Part shown: positions 1-11,500 of the stretch, one piece after another
Numbering within the stretch: the stretch's first letter is position 1
Layout: each line of letters opens with the position of its first letter
Source of the DNA: Cladorhizidae sp. MBARI D1340-BT2
Lineage: Eukaryota > Porifera > Demospongiae > Poecilosclerida > Cladorhizidae
DNA length: 64,000 nucleotides
Reading direction: 5' to 3'
NCBI GenBank assembly: GCA_028752905.1
Contig: JAQNBH010000005.1
Span: forward strand, 3,458,328 to 3,522,327
Made by a program: the position numbers and the translations under genes
The notes under the pieces: model-generated
Told to the model about the DNA's origin: nothing
What the model saw: the letters and a program-made list of their open reading frames with translations, nothing else
Database searches by the model: none

Positions 1-425
1 CATCGCCTTTACACTCCCTCCACATGAATTCATCTATATAGGATGGTAGCTGGTGACGATGGACACCCTTCATCGCCTTTACACTCCCTCCACATGAATT
101 CATCTATATAGGATGGTAGCTGGTGACGATGGACACCCTTCATCGCCTTTACACTCCCTCCACATGAATTCATCTATATAGGATGGTAGCTGGTGACGAT
201 GGACACCCTTCATCGCCTTTACACTCCCTCCACATGAATTCATCTATATAGGATGGTAGCTGGTGACGATGGACACCCTTCATCGCCTTTACACTCCCTC
301 CACATGAATTCATCTATATAGGATGGTAGCTGGTGACGATGGACACCCTTCATCGCCTTTACACTCCCTCCACATGAATTCATCTATATAGGATGGTAGC
401 TGGTGACGATGGACACCCTTCATCG
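1..425. repeat. 70-bp minisatellite, 6 copies
   Basis: Six near-identical copies of a 70-bp unit beginning catcgcctttacactccctc and ending in ggacaccctt. The array is cut by the left edge of the window, so its true length is unknown. It stops abruptly after base 425, where the next unit diverges after its first five bases. Confidence 0.97.
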
Positions 426-499
426 ATTTCATCTTTATCTTTGCCTGTAAAGAATGTAGAATGTTATTCAAGTTATGTATTATTAAATACCAGTTATAT

Positions 500-1495
500 A
501 TATATTTACCCTATTCCAATACGATTCTATGTGCTGAGTGTGCACCCCGTTGTATGGTTGACAAATTCAATCGAGTGGTTGACCGTAGCATGGCTAGCCA
601 CACCAGGCACAGCTGCCACCCTCCTGTATGCGGCCCACTGGTCAGAGTGCACAATCGTTCCTTGTGCAACATGCACTTGTATTATTGGCAGGAGTGTTGC
701 TGCATCCCGTTGGGCCACAATCTGCATGAAACCTTGGAAAATATTGCAATAATAATTGACCATCGTGGCAAACACAAGTGGTCATGATTACCAAGAGCTG
801 GTGTGTGGTTAGTATCCACCATCCCAAACACCCAAACTTCTTGTGCTGGAGGGCGTCCTCTGCGATGCTATTCATTGACAAAGAACAAACGTTTATCTCT
901 TGTTCAATATGATATACGACTGCCTTGAAATACCTTTGGTTTATGTGTGAACTGGGACTCATAGATTTGCACAACCACGCCAGACCCACCTAGTTGTGCA
1001 CACAGCTCTGTGGAGCATACCTCCTGCAGCCACTGGTATACATTGACTGCAGTATCTTTGTTACAACCGCACTCACGTGCAGCATCTGTTACCCGGTATT
1101 CCCTGGACCACCAATAAATAAGGATGATCCAGCTTCGCAGCGGAAGCCGTGATTTAGAAAAAAACTCCCTGTTAATATAATAGTCAATGGTGTGATTCAG
1201 TTTAATCAACACAACTGCATTCAATCTGTATACCATGGCAAATTGATTTAGTATATTTGCATGTTGGACATGCCCAAGTCCAACCATCCTTCAATGAAGC
1301 CTTTCTTCTCATAGTCACATTTAATACTGCATCTAATACACAGGTATAACATCAGTGAATCACCAAATCCCCAATTATGCCAATTATGCCTGTCCCAACT
1401 ATCTGTTTTACCTCCCACATGTGACAGAATTTGTCAATAAACCCTGGGTCTTCAGATAGTCTATAACTTCCTCATTTGTGCCAAAAGCAGCAGAA
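500..1495 (-). pseudogene. Merlin (IS1595/ISXO2-like) transposase, decayed
   Basis: Read on the minus strand, broken frames follow the order of an ISXO2-like DDE transposase. At about 1490-1419 is an N-terminal segment with EEVIDYLKTQGLL and the first Cys of the zinc ribbon. At about 1165-960 come LPLRSWIILIYWWSREY, DAARECGCNKDTAVNVYQW and LGGSGVVVQIYES (the first catalytic acid is in this stretch). At 860-780 is EVWVFGMVDTNHTPALG. At 730-545 are AQRDAATLLPIIQ, GTIVHSDQWAAYRR and ATVNHSIEFV, and after a further frame change HTQHIESYWNRV near 540-500. At least three frameshifts and a roughly 55-bp insertion near 735-790 show it is dead. IS1595-related transposases in animals belong to the Merlin superfamily. 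Terminal inverted repeats and target duplications were not identified. Confidence 0.85.
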
Positions 1496-1675
1496 GCAAT
1501 GCATCTTAATGTTCCTGAAGCAGCCATGGACAGTTCACCAGCAAAATTGTGGAAACTTGGACAGAAAATGTGCAGTTCACCAGCAATGTGCACAGTATAA
1601 GAACGTGCACAGTTCAGTGAGTTTATGTTGTTCATTATAAGTTTCATTAACAATTGAACCCCATTCGACACCTTT

Positions 1676-1921
1676 TTGTCTCAGGTAATTAAAAACGCGC
1701 ATGATTTTTTCGACCCTTGGGGGGGGATTGATCCATTACTAGCTGTAGCTATTAATCAGTGGCACGAACTCACAATCTCTCAAGACTTTGACACCTACAA
1801 TTTATCCAATTTTTCACCTAACCATGTCGAGTGGGCGTGCAACATTTTACTGTTGCATCTGGTGAAGAAGCATCTGGTGAAGAAAAACATGGTGCTCAGC
1901 TCAGCTCACTCCTGCCAATAG
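1676..1921 (+). other. unassigned 81-codon open frame, possible exon
   Basis: An open frame follows an acceptor-like site (tttttgtctcag) just before 1686. The translation includes DPLLAVAINQWHELTISQDF and a short duplication, HLVKKHLVKK, but no family was recognised. It lies on the strand opposite to the zinc-ribbon gene whose first intron would cover this stretch. It may be a fragment of a mobile element. Most of the rest of 1500-2111 shows nothing recognisable. Confidence 0.2.
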
Positions 1922-2111
1922 GCCCTATTGTGATAGTAGCTTTTAGAACTACCTACCTGGATATTTCAAATTTCTTAATCCATGTTTGCACGAGTTAGGC
2001 TTCGTGTCAACACATCTTAATTAAGGTTTCATATTACATTTGGAAAAGGTTGTTGTCAGTCACTTATGCACAGCTAGCACAAGGGGGGGCGACTAATTAT
2101 TTTTTAAATAC

Positions 2112-2228
2112 CTGGGATTGGGTCCCACACTCTGAGCAGAAGAAAAGACCATCTGAAAGTTGAAACTGGGCTCCACCACATACTATACACTCCGACTCTT
2201 TCTCATCCGAGTCAACAGCTTGACTCAT
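2112..2228 (-). CDS. first coding exon of a TAF1B/Rrn7-like zinc-ribbon protein (partial)
   Basis: The exon encodes 39 residues starting MSQAVDSDEKESE, followed by a zinc ribbon with the pattern CIVC-x13-CSEC. It ends in phase 0 at a consensus donor (CAG|GTATTT at 2112/2111). An N-terminal CxxC...CxxC ribbon of this form, with DG and FFC between the pairs, is typical of the RRN7/TAF1B family, subunits of the RNA polymerase I promoter selectivity factor, which act in the nucleolus. The ATG at 2228 was preferred over upstream in-frame ATGs because it gives a compact acidic N-terminus directly before the ribbon. No second exon was found between here and position 1, so the gene probably continues off the left edge, with the Merlin relic inside its first intron. 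Other zinc-ribbon proteins remain possible because only 39 residues are visible. Confidence 0.5.
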
Positions 2229-2539
2229 GTTGCTAGCGATCTTTTCCTTTATTGTGCTCACGTGCGCCGCCGAGTAAATAAACGTAACAGTCCGAAAAGA
2301 AGACGATGAGTACCTGAAGAAACTAGCGAACAAACAAAATTACGAGACCAGTACGTTAACCGACGTCCTTAATTAAGTGTCAATATTCTTTTCCAGTATA
2401 CTTACTGTTAGTGGTAAAGCTTAGCTGCTTCACCACAAATAGCTACACATCCGTATGTCGACCTTGACTTTTGAATGGATGTGATCTCTACTATTAAACG
2501 ATACTAGTGATAGACCAGTGTATAGAACTGAAGGGAGTT
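2229..2539. promoter_or_regulatory. divergent promoter interval between the zinc-ribbon gene and the kelch-like gene
   Basis: Only 311 bp separate the two opposed start codons (2228 minus and 2540 plus). This is the size expected of a shared bidirectional promoter plus both 5' leaders. No TATA box or known factor site was recognised with confidence; the inference rests on gene arrangement. Confidence 0.45.
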
Positions 2540-5500
2540 ATGATGTACATGCAGCGTGTTGCCCTGGGGATTAATGAGGAAGATGAAACAGAAAAAGAGA
2601 CACAGATTCCCAAAATTCCTACTTTTGTAGACGAGACCCTTCCCAAGGAGATGTTGGCTATGATGGAACAACTTCGAAGAAATGAGGAGCTGTGTGATGT
2701 TGAACTGGTGGTAGAGCAAAGTTGCTTCAGGGCTCACCGAGTTGTGCTAGCAGCCAGTAGCATGTACTTCAGGGCCATGTTCTGTCGTCAGATGGCCGAG
2801 AGTGGCCAGCGACGTGTGGTAATCCAAGGAGTGGATGCAGAGGCTCTGGATTCCCTCATCAAATTTGCCTATACCTGTTCTCTGGAGATCACCGAGGACA
2901 ATGCTCAGAGTCTCCTGGCAGCCTCAAACTTTCTCCAGATGTTGCATGCACAGGAGGCTTGTTGCAAGTTCTTGCAGGAGAGATTGGACTGTTCCAACTC
3001 GCTCGATATTGCTGATTTTGCTGAGTTCCAGTCCTGCAATGACCTGCTGGAGGTGGCCTTGAAATTTGTGCGACAGAACTTCACAGAAGTGTCAAAGAAT
3101 GAGCGTTTTGTGCATGTCTCCTTCCCTAGATTGAAGCACTTCCTCAGCAGCAATGACTTGCACTTGCCTGAAGGGGAAGAGGCGGTCTTTCTGGCACTAG
3201 TGAACTGGACGAAGCAGAACCCTGTGGAAAGATTGGGTAATTTCAGTGAGACTTTGAACTATGTCAAGCTCCCTCTATTAGGTGAGGAAAGGTGTGTGTA
3301 TTTGTGCAGCATGTGTATATGTAGATAGTCTGTGTGTGATTAAGTGTGTGTACATGTGAAGATTAGAATATACCATAAAAGCTGGTTGTTAAGCTCGGTT
3401 AACAAGAAAATGGACGCTTACTGAGCAGGAGCTCAACAAGCAATGCCCTTTCACAGCCCTAAATCAGTTTCTTATGGGTAAGGATCGTCCTGTACATGTA
3501 TCAGGGTCATCCTGTGCATGTATCAGGGTCGTCCTGTGCATGTATCAGGGTCATCCTGTGCATGTATCAGGGTAGCTAGGAGGGGTGAAAGACAGAGCTG
3601 TTGCTGAGCAGAGCCTGGATAGGAACACGTGGACTTTCTATCTACTCATCAGAGATGGAAGAAATACTGACTTTTGAGCTTGAAGTTACACAGTCCCGAT
3701 CAATGCTTAGGAAATAGAAGCTAAAACCAGCAGAAAGATGAGGGCTGAGCAAAATCTAGGCTTAATGTATGTAGACAACTTTAATAAGTTGTACTATATA
3801 TATATATATATAGGCACAAGTAGCGAGCTAGGATACTGCTTTTAGCACTTTTGAGTGCAATAAACACTAACGTATGTGAGTGTGGTGTGTGGGTGAGGGG
3901 GGGGGGGGGTGGGGGGAAGGACCCACAGTATCTTTGTCAAAGAAAATTTGTGTACTCAGACCTCAAGGGTAACTATTGTGATGTTAGTAGTGATGGGTTG
4001 AGAGCTAAACCTAATCTGTCCTTGTGTGTCACTCTGGCTGTGAATTGATGCATCTTCTTAACAATAGGCCAGGAATTTTTTGCAGTGGAAGTTGCTGCCA
4101 ACTCTCTGGTGAGCTCTAGTGAGCTGTGCATGCGACTGATTCGGCAGGCAGCCCGGGCACTTTACAATGACTCGTACCCGACTGGGATGGCGCACTTGTC
4201 TCGCTTGCCCACACAGATTCCCATGAAGTGGTGGCCTCGAGAGACGCTGCGTGCCGGGGAGGTTATACACATCTTAGGTGAGGACTCTGCAAGCATGCGG
4301 CACAGGGTTGCGTATCTCATCTCCATCATGTTGCTGGGCACATTCCTCAGGACATGATTTCCTATTCCTGTGATTGGTGGTACGGTACTTGTTTCCATTC
4401 ACATCAGAGAGTGTGCCCCCTTGCCACCATGTGGTGAACGTGTGGTAGCTTGTGGTGTCTAGCTTGCTGTGTTGTAGCAAAGCATGCTGTGTCTCCCTCG
4501 ATGTGTTCCAGGTGGTGTGTCGGAGCATGAGACACTGGGCAACGTTGAATGCTATGACCCGGAAACAGACCGCTGGGTGGTGGACGTCATCCCACAGATG
4601 CGTTACCGTAGGAGTGGGGTGGGAGTGGCAGTGCTGCAGGGACTACTCTTTGCCATCGGAGGCTACTTGGAGGGCAAGACCAGCACGGATGCCGTGGAGT
4701 GCTACAACCCTAGAATGAAGAGGTAGGGAAATATGTCAAAGGATTGTCTTGTGTGTTTGGTTCTAAGTACAAGTATAAAGGTCGGTTCTCAATGTGATAA
4801 AGGCCAAGCAGAATAACTTCTCGACCATAATCATCATAATGTATGCGCCCATCTGAACTTGTTGCTGCTGCTTCCATTGATGGTGGAGACACCGTGCAAA
4901 GCTGTGTGGCAATGTTCAAACATTGGGTGTCGAGCAAAGCTGTGTGGCAATGTTCAAACATTGAGTGTCGAGCAAAGCTGTGTGGCAATGTTCAAACATT
5001 GGGTGTCGAGCAAAGCTGTGTGGCAGTGTTCAAACATTGGGTGTCGAGCAAAGCTGTGTGGCAATGTTCAAACATTGGGTGTCGAGCAAAGCTGTGTGGC
5101 AATGTTCAAACATTGGGTGTCGAGCAAAGCTGTGTGGCAATGTTCAAACATTGGGTGTCGAGCAAAGCTGTGTGGCAATGTTCAAACATTGGGTGTCGAG
5201 CAAAGCTGTGTGGCAATGTTCAAACATTGGGTGTCGAGCAAAGCTGTGTGGCAATGTTCAAACATTGGGTGTCAAGCAAAGCTGTGTGGCAATGTTCAAA
5301 CATTGGGTGTCGAGCAAAGCTGTGTAGCAATGTTCAAACATTGGGTGTCGAGCAAAGCTGTGTGGCAATGTTCAAACATTGGTTGTCGAGCAAAGCTGTG
5401 TGGCAATGTTCAAACATTGAGTGTCGAGCAAAGCTGTGTGGCAATGTTCAAACATTGGGTGTCGAGCAAAGCTGTGTGGCAATGTTCAAACATTGGGTGT

Positions 5501-8500
5501 CGAGCAAAGCTGTGTGGCAATGTTCAAACATTGGGTGTCGAGCAAAGCTGTGTGGCAGTGGGTGGAGCCTGCTCTGTGTTATTTGTACTTATGCATGAAT
5601 GCCTGAGGGGAAAAAGATTTTCATGGTCGAGCACATGCTCAGTTTATCAGTTTCTACAGCACATGCTCAGTTCATCAGTTTCTACAGCACATGCTCAGTT
5701 CATCAGTTTCTACAGCACATGCTCAGTTCATCAGTTTCTACAGCACATGCTCAGTTCTTCAGTTTCTACAGCACATGCTCAGTTCATCAGTTTCTACAGC
5801 ACATGCTCAGTTCATCAGTTTCTACAGCACATGCTCAGTTCATCAGTTTCTACAGCACATGCTCAGTTCATCAGTTTCTACAGCACATGCTCAGTTCTTC
5901 AGTTTCTACAGCACATGCTCAGTTCATCAGTTTCTACAGCACATGCTCAGTTCATCAGTTTCTACAGCACATGCTCAGTTCATCAGTTTCTACAGCACAT
6001 GCTCAGTTCATCAGTTTCCACAGCACATGCTCAGTTCATCAGTTTCTACACCACATGCTCAGTTCATCAGCACATGCTCTTTCTCGCTCATTTCTTGCTT
6101 CCATTTTCATCATTTTTCGTTCCATCATTTTTGGTTCCATCATTTTTGGTTCCATCATTGCACTAAACCATCTCTTAGCAGCGCAATTAAGCATGTTTGC
6201 AGAATTACAATGTTGAAGTTCACACGTATATGGAGGACGTCTATTACTCTGTGTACGTATGCCTGAGGCAAAAAGGGTTTTCATGAATACTAAGTGTCTT
6301 GCTTCGCTCGATGGATGAGCCATTCAGCGTGCCACATAATGTATTGAGAGCTACTGACACCTTGTATATCTGAACGCTCAGTTTATCCGAACTCTGTAAA
6401 ATAGTGTAATGTGGTAATGGTCGTCATCTAAAGATTTTGTTTGGGGTGGGCTAGTGATTTGCATGTGAAAGCCGAATCAGTTTGTTGGGGGCAGCAAAAG
6501 GACGAGCATAGTTTTGTTTTGTTTATTGAGTCATAGTTAGCTATCTTTGCCAAGATATCTGAAGTAATCACTGGAACTGGACTCGCAGAAGAGTAAGGCA
6601 TTGGGAAGACAACGATAACAGAGATCAGAAGGAGTGATGCCAAACTTTCAAGAGTTTGCAAGCACCCTTGATAATTGTGCTAAAGGCGACCAGCTTGGAA
6701 GCGCTCTATATCTCTGGTACAATTCAGGAAAGGGAGGAAGGCACTGCAGTCAGTGGACCATTTTTCTAAGAGAGAGGGAAGCAGATTTCCATGAAAAGTT
6801 ACATGAACGAGAATCAGAAGCACCGCCATTTTCTGACAATGCAGGCTGGCTACTGATGAGACAGACCACCAAGTGCTGCAAGCTGAATCCTCTGAGACAT
6901 CAATGATGGTCCGTCCTTAAAGGAGTGAGACCTCTGGCACGCACGAAGAGGTATGATAACCTGAAGCAAATACTCATTTTAGTAGTGTGTGTACAGAACC
7001 TACTTGTGAGCAACAGTAGCTTATACACATTGAAAATATATGTATGGGTATGTGTGTGAGACAGCATGGCAGCTCCTAAGGACACAGATGCTTCTTCTAG
7101 GACCAGGAAGTAAGCTACCCATATCCCAAGGCACGACAGCTAAAAATCATATTAAACAGTTATCAAACGCCACAAGCGAGTAGTTTAATTATATCCATGA
7201 GTTTTTAATGATAGTTGGGCTTTTTGCAAACCAAACTTTTTGCATATTCAACGATGGGTCCCACGATGGGTCCCACGATGGGTCCCAAAGTGTTGGGATT
7301 GCGAGGGTCTGCTGTGACCTCTTTTTCATTGCCATATTGCGACCCCTTTAAAAGTTTTCTGAGATTGTACATGTTCCCAATAGTATAGCAAGATGTTCTG
7401 GCATTAGTTTAGTCAGGCATGCCATTCCATATTGGAACATCAAGTGATAAAAAATTGATCATTCTTGAACCAAAATAACAAAACCAGAGTCTCTATAGGT
7501 TTTGGTTGTTATTGGCGAGCGATATGGTGGTTGCCGTGCATGGCATATCTCTCTGTGCACCATACGTTCACCCACAAAGAAACACATGAATGGGTCACCC
7601 GCCTTCCTTCAATAATGCAGGCTTATGCAAACCAGGAATGGTCGTCCTAATGAAGAGAACGATCGAGAGAACCAGCAGACCGGCAGCAGATTCAAAGCTA
7701 GACTGGCCTGGCTGCATGCGCTGCACTGGGAAGTGAGAGTAGGCGCGGTTAATAGCTGATGTGTACCCTTACCAGATAGCAGAACAAGCCCCCCCCCACC
7801 TGCAAGCACTCCAAAACCACCTGCTTCATATAATGATAATTAAATTTGCTGCACAGGCAGGTGAGAAGGGAGTGTGTGGATACTGACAGGAAAGGTTGAT
7901 GGACGTAGTTACTCAGTTCAACATGCTCTGGCTTTTTCCTTTTTCCTTGCTCACCACTCAATGCCTGGCATTCGTTAGTGCTAATAATGATGACTGTGGA
8001 CTGCCGACAGGTATGAAAGTGGTACAATTGATTCTCAGCTTAGGCAGTTATATTGTCATTGTATTTTCATAGATTGTGACATCTACAAATTACTTTTGAC
8101 CACTGCCACTGACCATGAGACAATACGCAATCAACCTCTGGAGAGAAACCAGCTGAAGAGCTACAGATGAGATTGCTGCTATCATGTTTATAGAGCTATA
8201 TGGAAACCTGCAGTTCAGGGATTGTTGGCGAGCATATTCACTTAGAGGTCGCTATGCAGTAGTGGTGATAAAGATGGCATTGTTATAAGACATGGACCTA
8301 GGAGAGCGTCAAAGCTGGGTCACTTCTCTGAACTTCAAGTGCCTTAGGAGAGACATGTGCCCAGCATTTCTAGAAGCTGCTCTCTTCTCGCGTCTCTTGG
8401 TGTGTATGCAGTAGCTAGCAATAACATCTTAGCTATTTTTAATTTTTTTCCAATTTTCATTTTTCACTTCAAGTGCCTTAGGAGAGACATGTGCCCAGCA

Positions 8501-11500
8501 TTTCTAGAAGCTGCTCTCTTCTCGCGTCTCTTGGTGTGTATGCAGTAGCTAGCAACAACATCTTAGCTATTTTTAATTTTTTTCCAATTTTCATTTTTCG
8601 TAGGAATCGATCAACAACGAAGAACTCCAGGTTTTCGGTATATAGGGGTGGGGTAAATAATGGGGCGAGGTAACATAGGTACAGGCATGCGAATAATGGA
8701 GATCCTTCTGTTGCACACACATTGCTGATCTTGTCGTGTAGTGACATTGTGTTTGCTAAGTGGGGTGAGTAATCAGCAGGGCTGTGAAGTCAGGCAGGCC
8801 ATTACAAGATGCTATAGATGGCGCTATTTCACATGCCTCTACCGCATGGAAAGTGTTTGTGGTATGGTATTATGTGTGACTGGGGGGGGGGGACTTTGTG
8901 TGGCTCTAGTGCTAGATGTGGCAGGGGTGCTGTGTGTGGCTGGCGTGCTATGTGTGGCTGGCGTGCTATGTGTGGCTGGCGTGCTGTGTGTGGGTGGAGT
9001 GCTAAGTGTGGCTGGAGTGCTGTGTGTGGCTGGCATGCTATGTGTGGCTGGAGTGCTGTGTGTGGCTGGAGTGCTATGTGTGGCTGGCGTGCTATGTGTG
9101 GCAGGAGTGCTGTGTGTGGCTGGAGTGCTGTGTGTGGCTGGAGTGCTGTGTGTGGCTGGAGTGCTATGTGTGGGTGGAGTGCTGTGTGTGGCTGGAGTGC
9201 TAAGTGTGGCTGGAGTGCTGTGTGTGGCTGGAGTGCTGTGTGTGGCTGGAGTGATGTGTGTGGCTGGAGTGCTATGTGTGGGTGGAGTGCTGTGTGTGGC
9301 TGGAGTGCTAAGTGTGGCTGGAGTGCTAAGTGTGGCTGGAGTGCTGTGTGTGGCTGGAGTGCTGTGTGTGGCTGGAGTGCTAAGTGTGGCTGGAGTGCTA
9401 AGTGTGGCTGGAGTGCTGTGTGTGGCTGGAGTGCTGTGTGTGGCTATAATTATGTGCGACTATAGTGCCAGGGGCATTATGAGTGGCAAGGATGTGCTTT
9501 GTGTGGCTGGCGTGGTGTGTGTGGCTAGAGTGCCAGGTGTGACAGGAGTGCTATGTGTGGCTGGCGTGCTATGTGTGGCTGGCGTGCTATATGTGTGGGT
9601 GGAGTGCTATGTGTGGCAGGAGTGCTATGTGTGGCTGGCGTGCTGTGTGTGGCTATAATTATGTGCGACTATAGTGCTAGTTGTGTCAGGGGCATTATGA
9701 GTGGCTAGGGTGTGCTTTGTGTGGCTAAAGTGTGTATGTGGCTGGCGTGCTGTGTGTATGTGGCTGGAGTGCTGTGTGTGGCTGGAGTGCTGTGTGTGGC
9801 TGGAGTGCCAGGTGTGGCTGGAATGCTGTGTGTGGCTGGAGTGCTGTGTGTGGCTGGAGTGCTGTGTGTGGCTGGAGTGCTATGTGTGGCAGGAGTGCTG
9901 TGTGTGTGGCTGGAGTGCTGTGTGTGGCTGGAGTGATGTGTGTGGCTGGAGTGCTATGTGTGCTGTGTGTGCTGTGTGTGGCTGGAGTGCCAGGTGTGGC
10001 TGGAGTGCTTTGTGTGGTTGTGGTGTTAGGGAAGGGCTTGATACGTATATTTCTAAGTTTCTATATACATGTACTGTTAAAAGGAAGCACCTTGTAACTC
10101 TTAGAAAAAAGTTAATTTTTTTACATGCTCCTATTAACAGTCCCTGCAAAACTGTATCTGTATAAACCCATGCATGCATTCTTACTGGTACAGTAGGAGG
10201 CCACTTTTCCAAATTGGACTGGAATGTGTTAAGATACTGAAATGTTCGGATAACTGAACTTCAGTTCTTCAGCTTGTTCTTGCTCCTCATAAAATTCTGG
10301 ACAGTCCACTTTCCAACATTGCATTCCACCACTGCTCCAGCTAAACTTCTCCCATTCCTCACATTCCAACATTGCATTCCACCACTGCTCCAGCTAAACT
10401 TCTCCCATTCCTCACATTCCAACATTGCATTCCACCACTGCTCTAGCTAAACTTCTCCCATTCCTCACATTCCAACATTGCATTCCACCACTGCTCTAGC
10501 TAAACTTCTCCCATTCCTCACATTCCAACATTGCATTCCACCACTGCTCCAGCTAAACTTCTCACATTCCAACATTGCATTCCACCACTGCTCTAGCTAA
10601 ACTTCTCCCATTCCTCACATTCCAACATTGCATTCCACCACTGCTCTAGCTAAACTTCTCCCATTCCTCACATTCCAACATTGCATTCCACCACTGCTCC
10701 AGCTAAACTTCTCCCATTCCTCACATTCCAACATTGCATTCCACCACTGCTCCAGCTAAACTTCTCCCATTCCTCACATTCCAACATTGCATTCCACCAC
10801 TGCTCCAGCTAAACTTCTCCCATTCCTCACATTCCAACATTGCATTCCACCACTGCTCTAGCTAAACTTCTCCCATTCCTCACATTCCAACATTGCATTC
10901 CACCACTGCTCCAGCTAAACTTCTCACATTCCAACATTGCATTCCACCACTGCTCTAGCTAAACTTCTCCCATTCCTCACATTCCAACATTGCATTCCAC
11001 CACTGCTCTAGCTAAACTTCTCCCATTCCTCACATTCCAACATTGCATTCCACCACTGCTCCAGCTAAACTTCTCCCATTCCTCACTGTGTCACAGAACT
11101 TGAGCTTACATTGATGTCAGGGCAACTCTTTTTGTCTTTTGACTTGATCTCGCCATGCTCTCTGCTTTGACATGGAACGAGAAGAACCTAGAGGAACTGC
11201 CGGATGAGGTTTCATGTTAGGCAAACGGTATATATTCATTGTGCGCATGCAAAAAGGGATTTTCCCCACAAGAGAATTTCCCCTCAAAGTGGAAAAAGAA
11301 GTACACCAAATATAGCCAGCGTTTCTGTGGGCGGAGCTTCTTGTAGCAAGCAGTTGACCGGCATGTTCGGGTAAGTGGTCTCCCACTACTTTATTATTGT
11401 GGTATAAATACACCTAGGCCTCCCACTACTTTATTATTGTGATATAAATACACCTAGGCCTCCCACTACTTTATTATTGTGGTATAAATACACCTACTAC

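Noticed and set aside
2507..2539. Kelch-like start at GTG 2507
   Set aside because: A eukaryotic nuclear gene should start at ATG; the first in-frame ATG is at 2540.
4068..4085. Kelch exon 2 starting after ttttttgcag (4085) in place of 4068
   Set aside because: It keeps the phase but removes GQEFFA, which fits the BACK domain after LPLL; still a possible alternative acceptor.
4843..6216. Long plus-strand ORFs (up to 435 codons) over the 38-bp and 28-bp arrays
   Set aside because: All three frames are open because the unit has no stop; the sequence lies within intron 3 of a gene whose exons join in phase across it.
8741..9658. 305-codon ORF with AGVLCV cycle
   Set aside because: 18-bp repeat translation; no signal, domain or splice context and both-frame openness.
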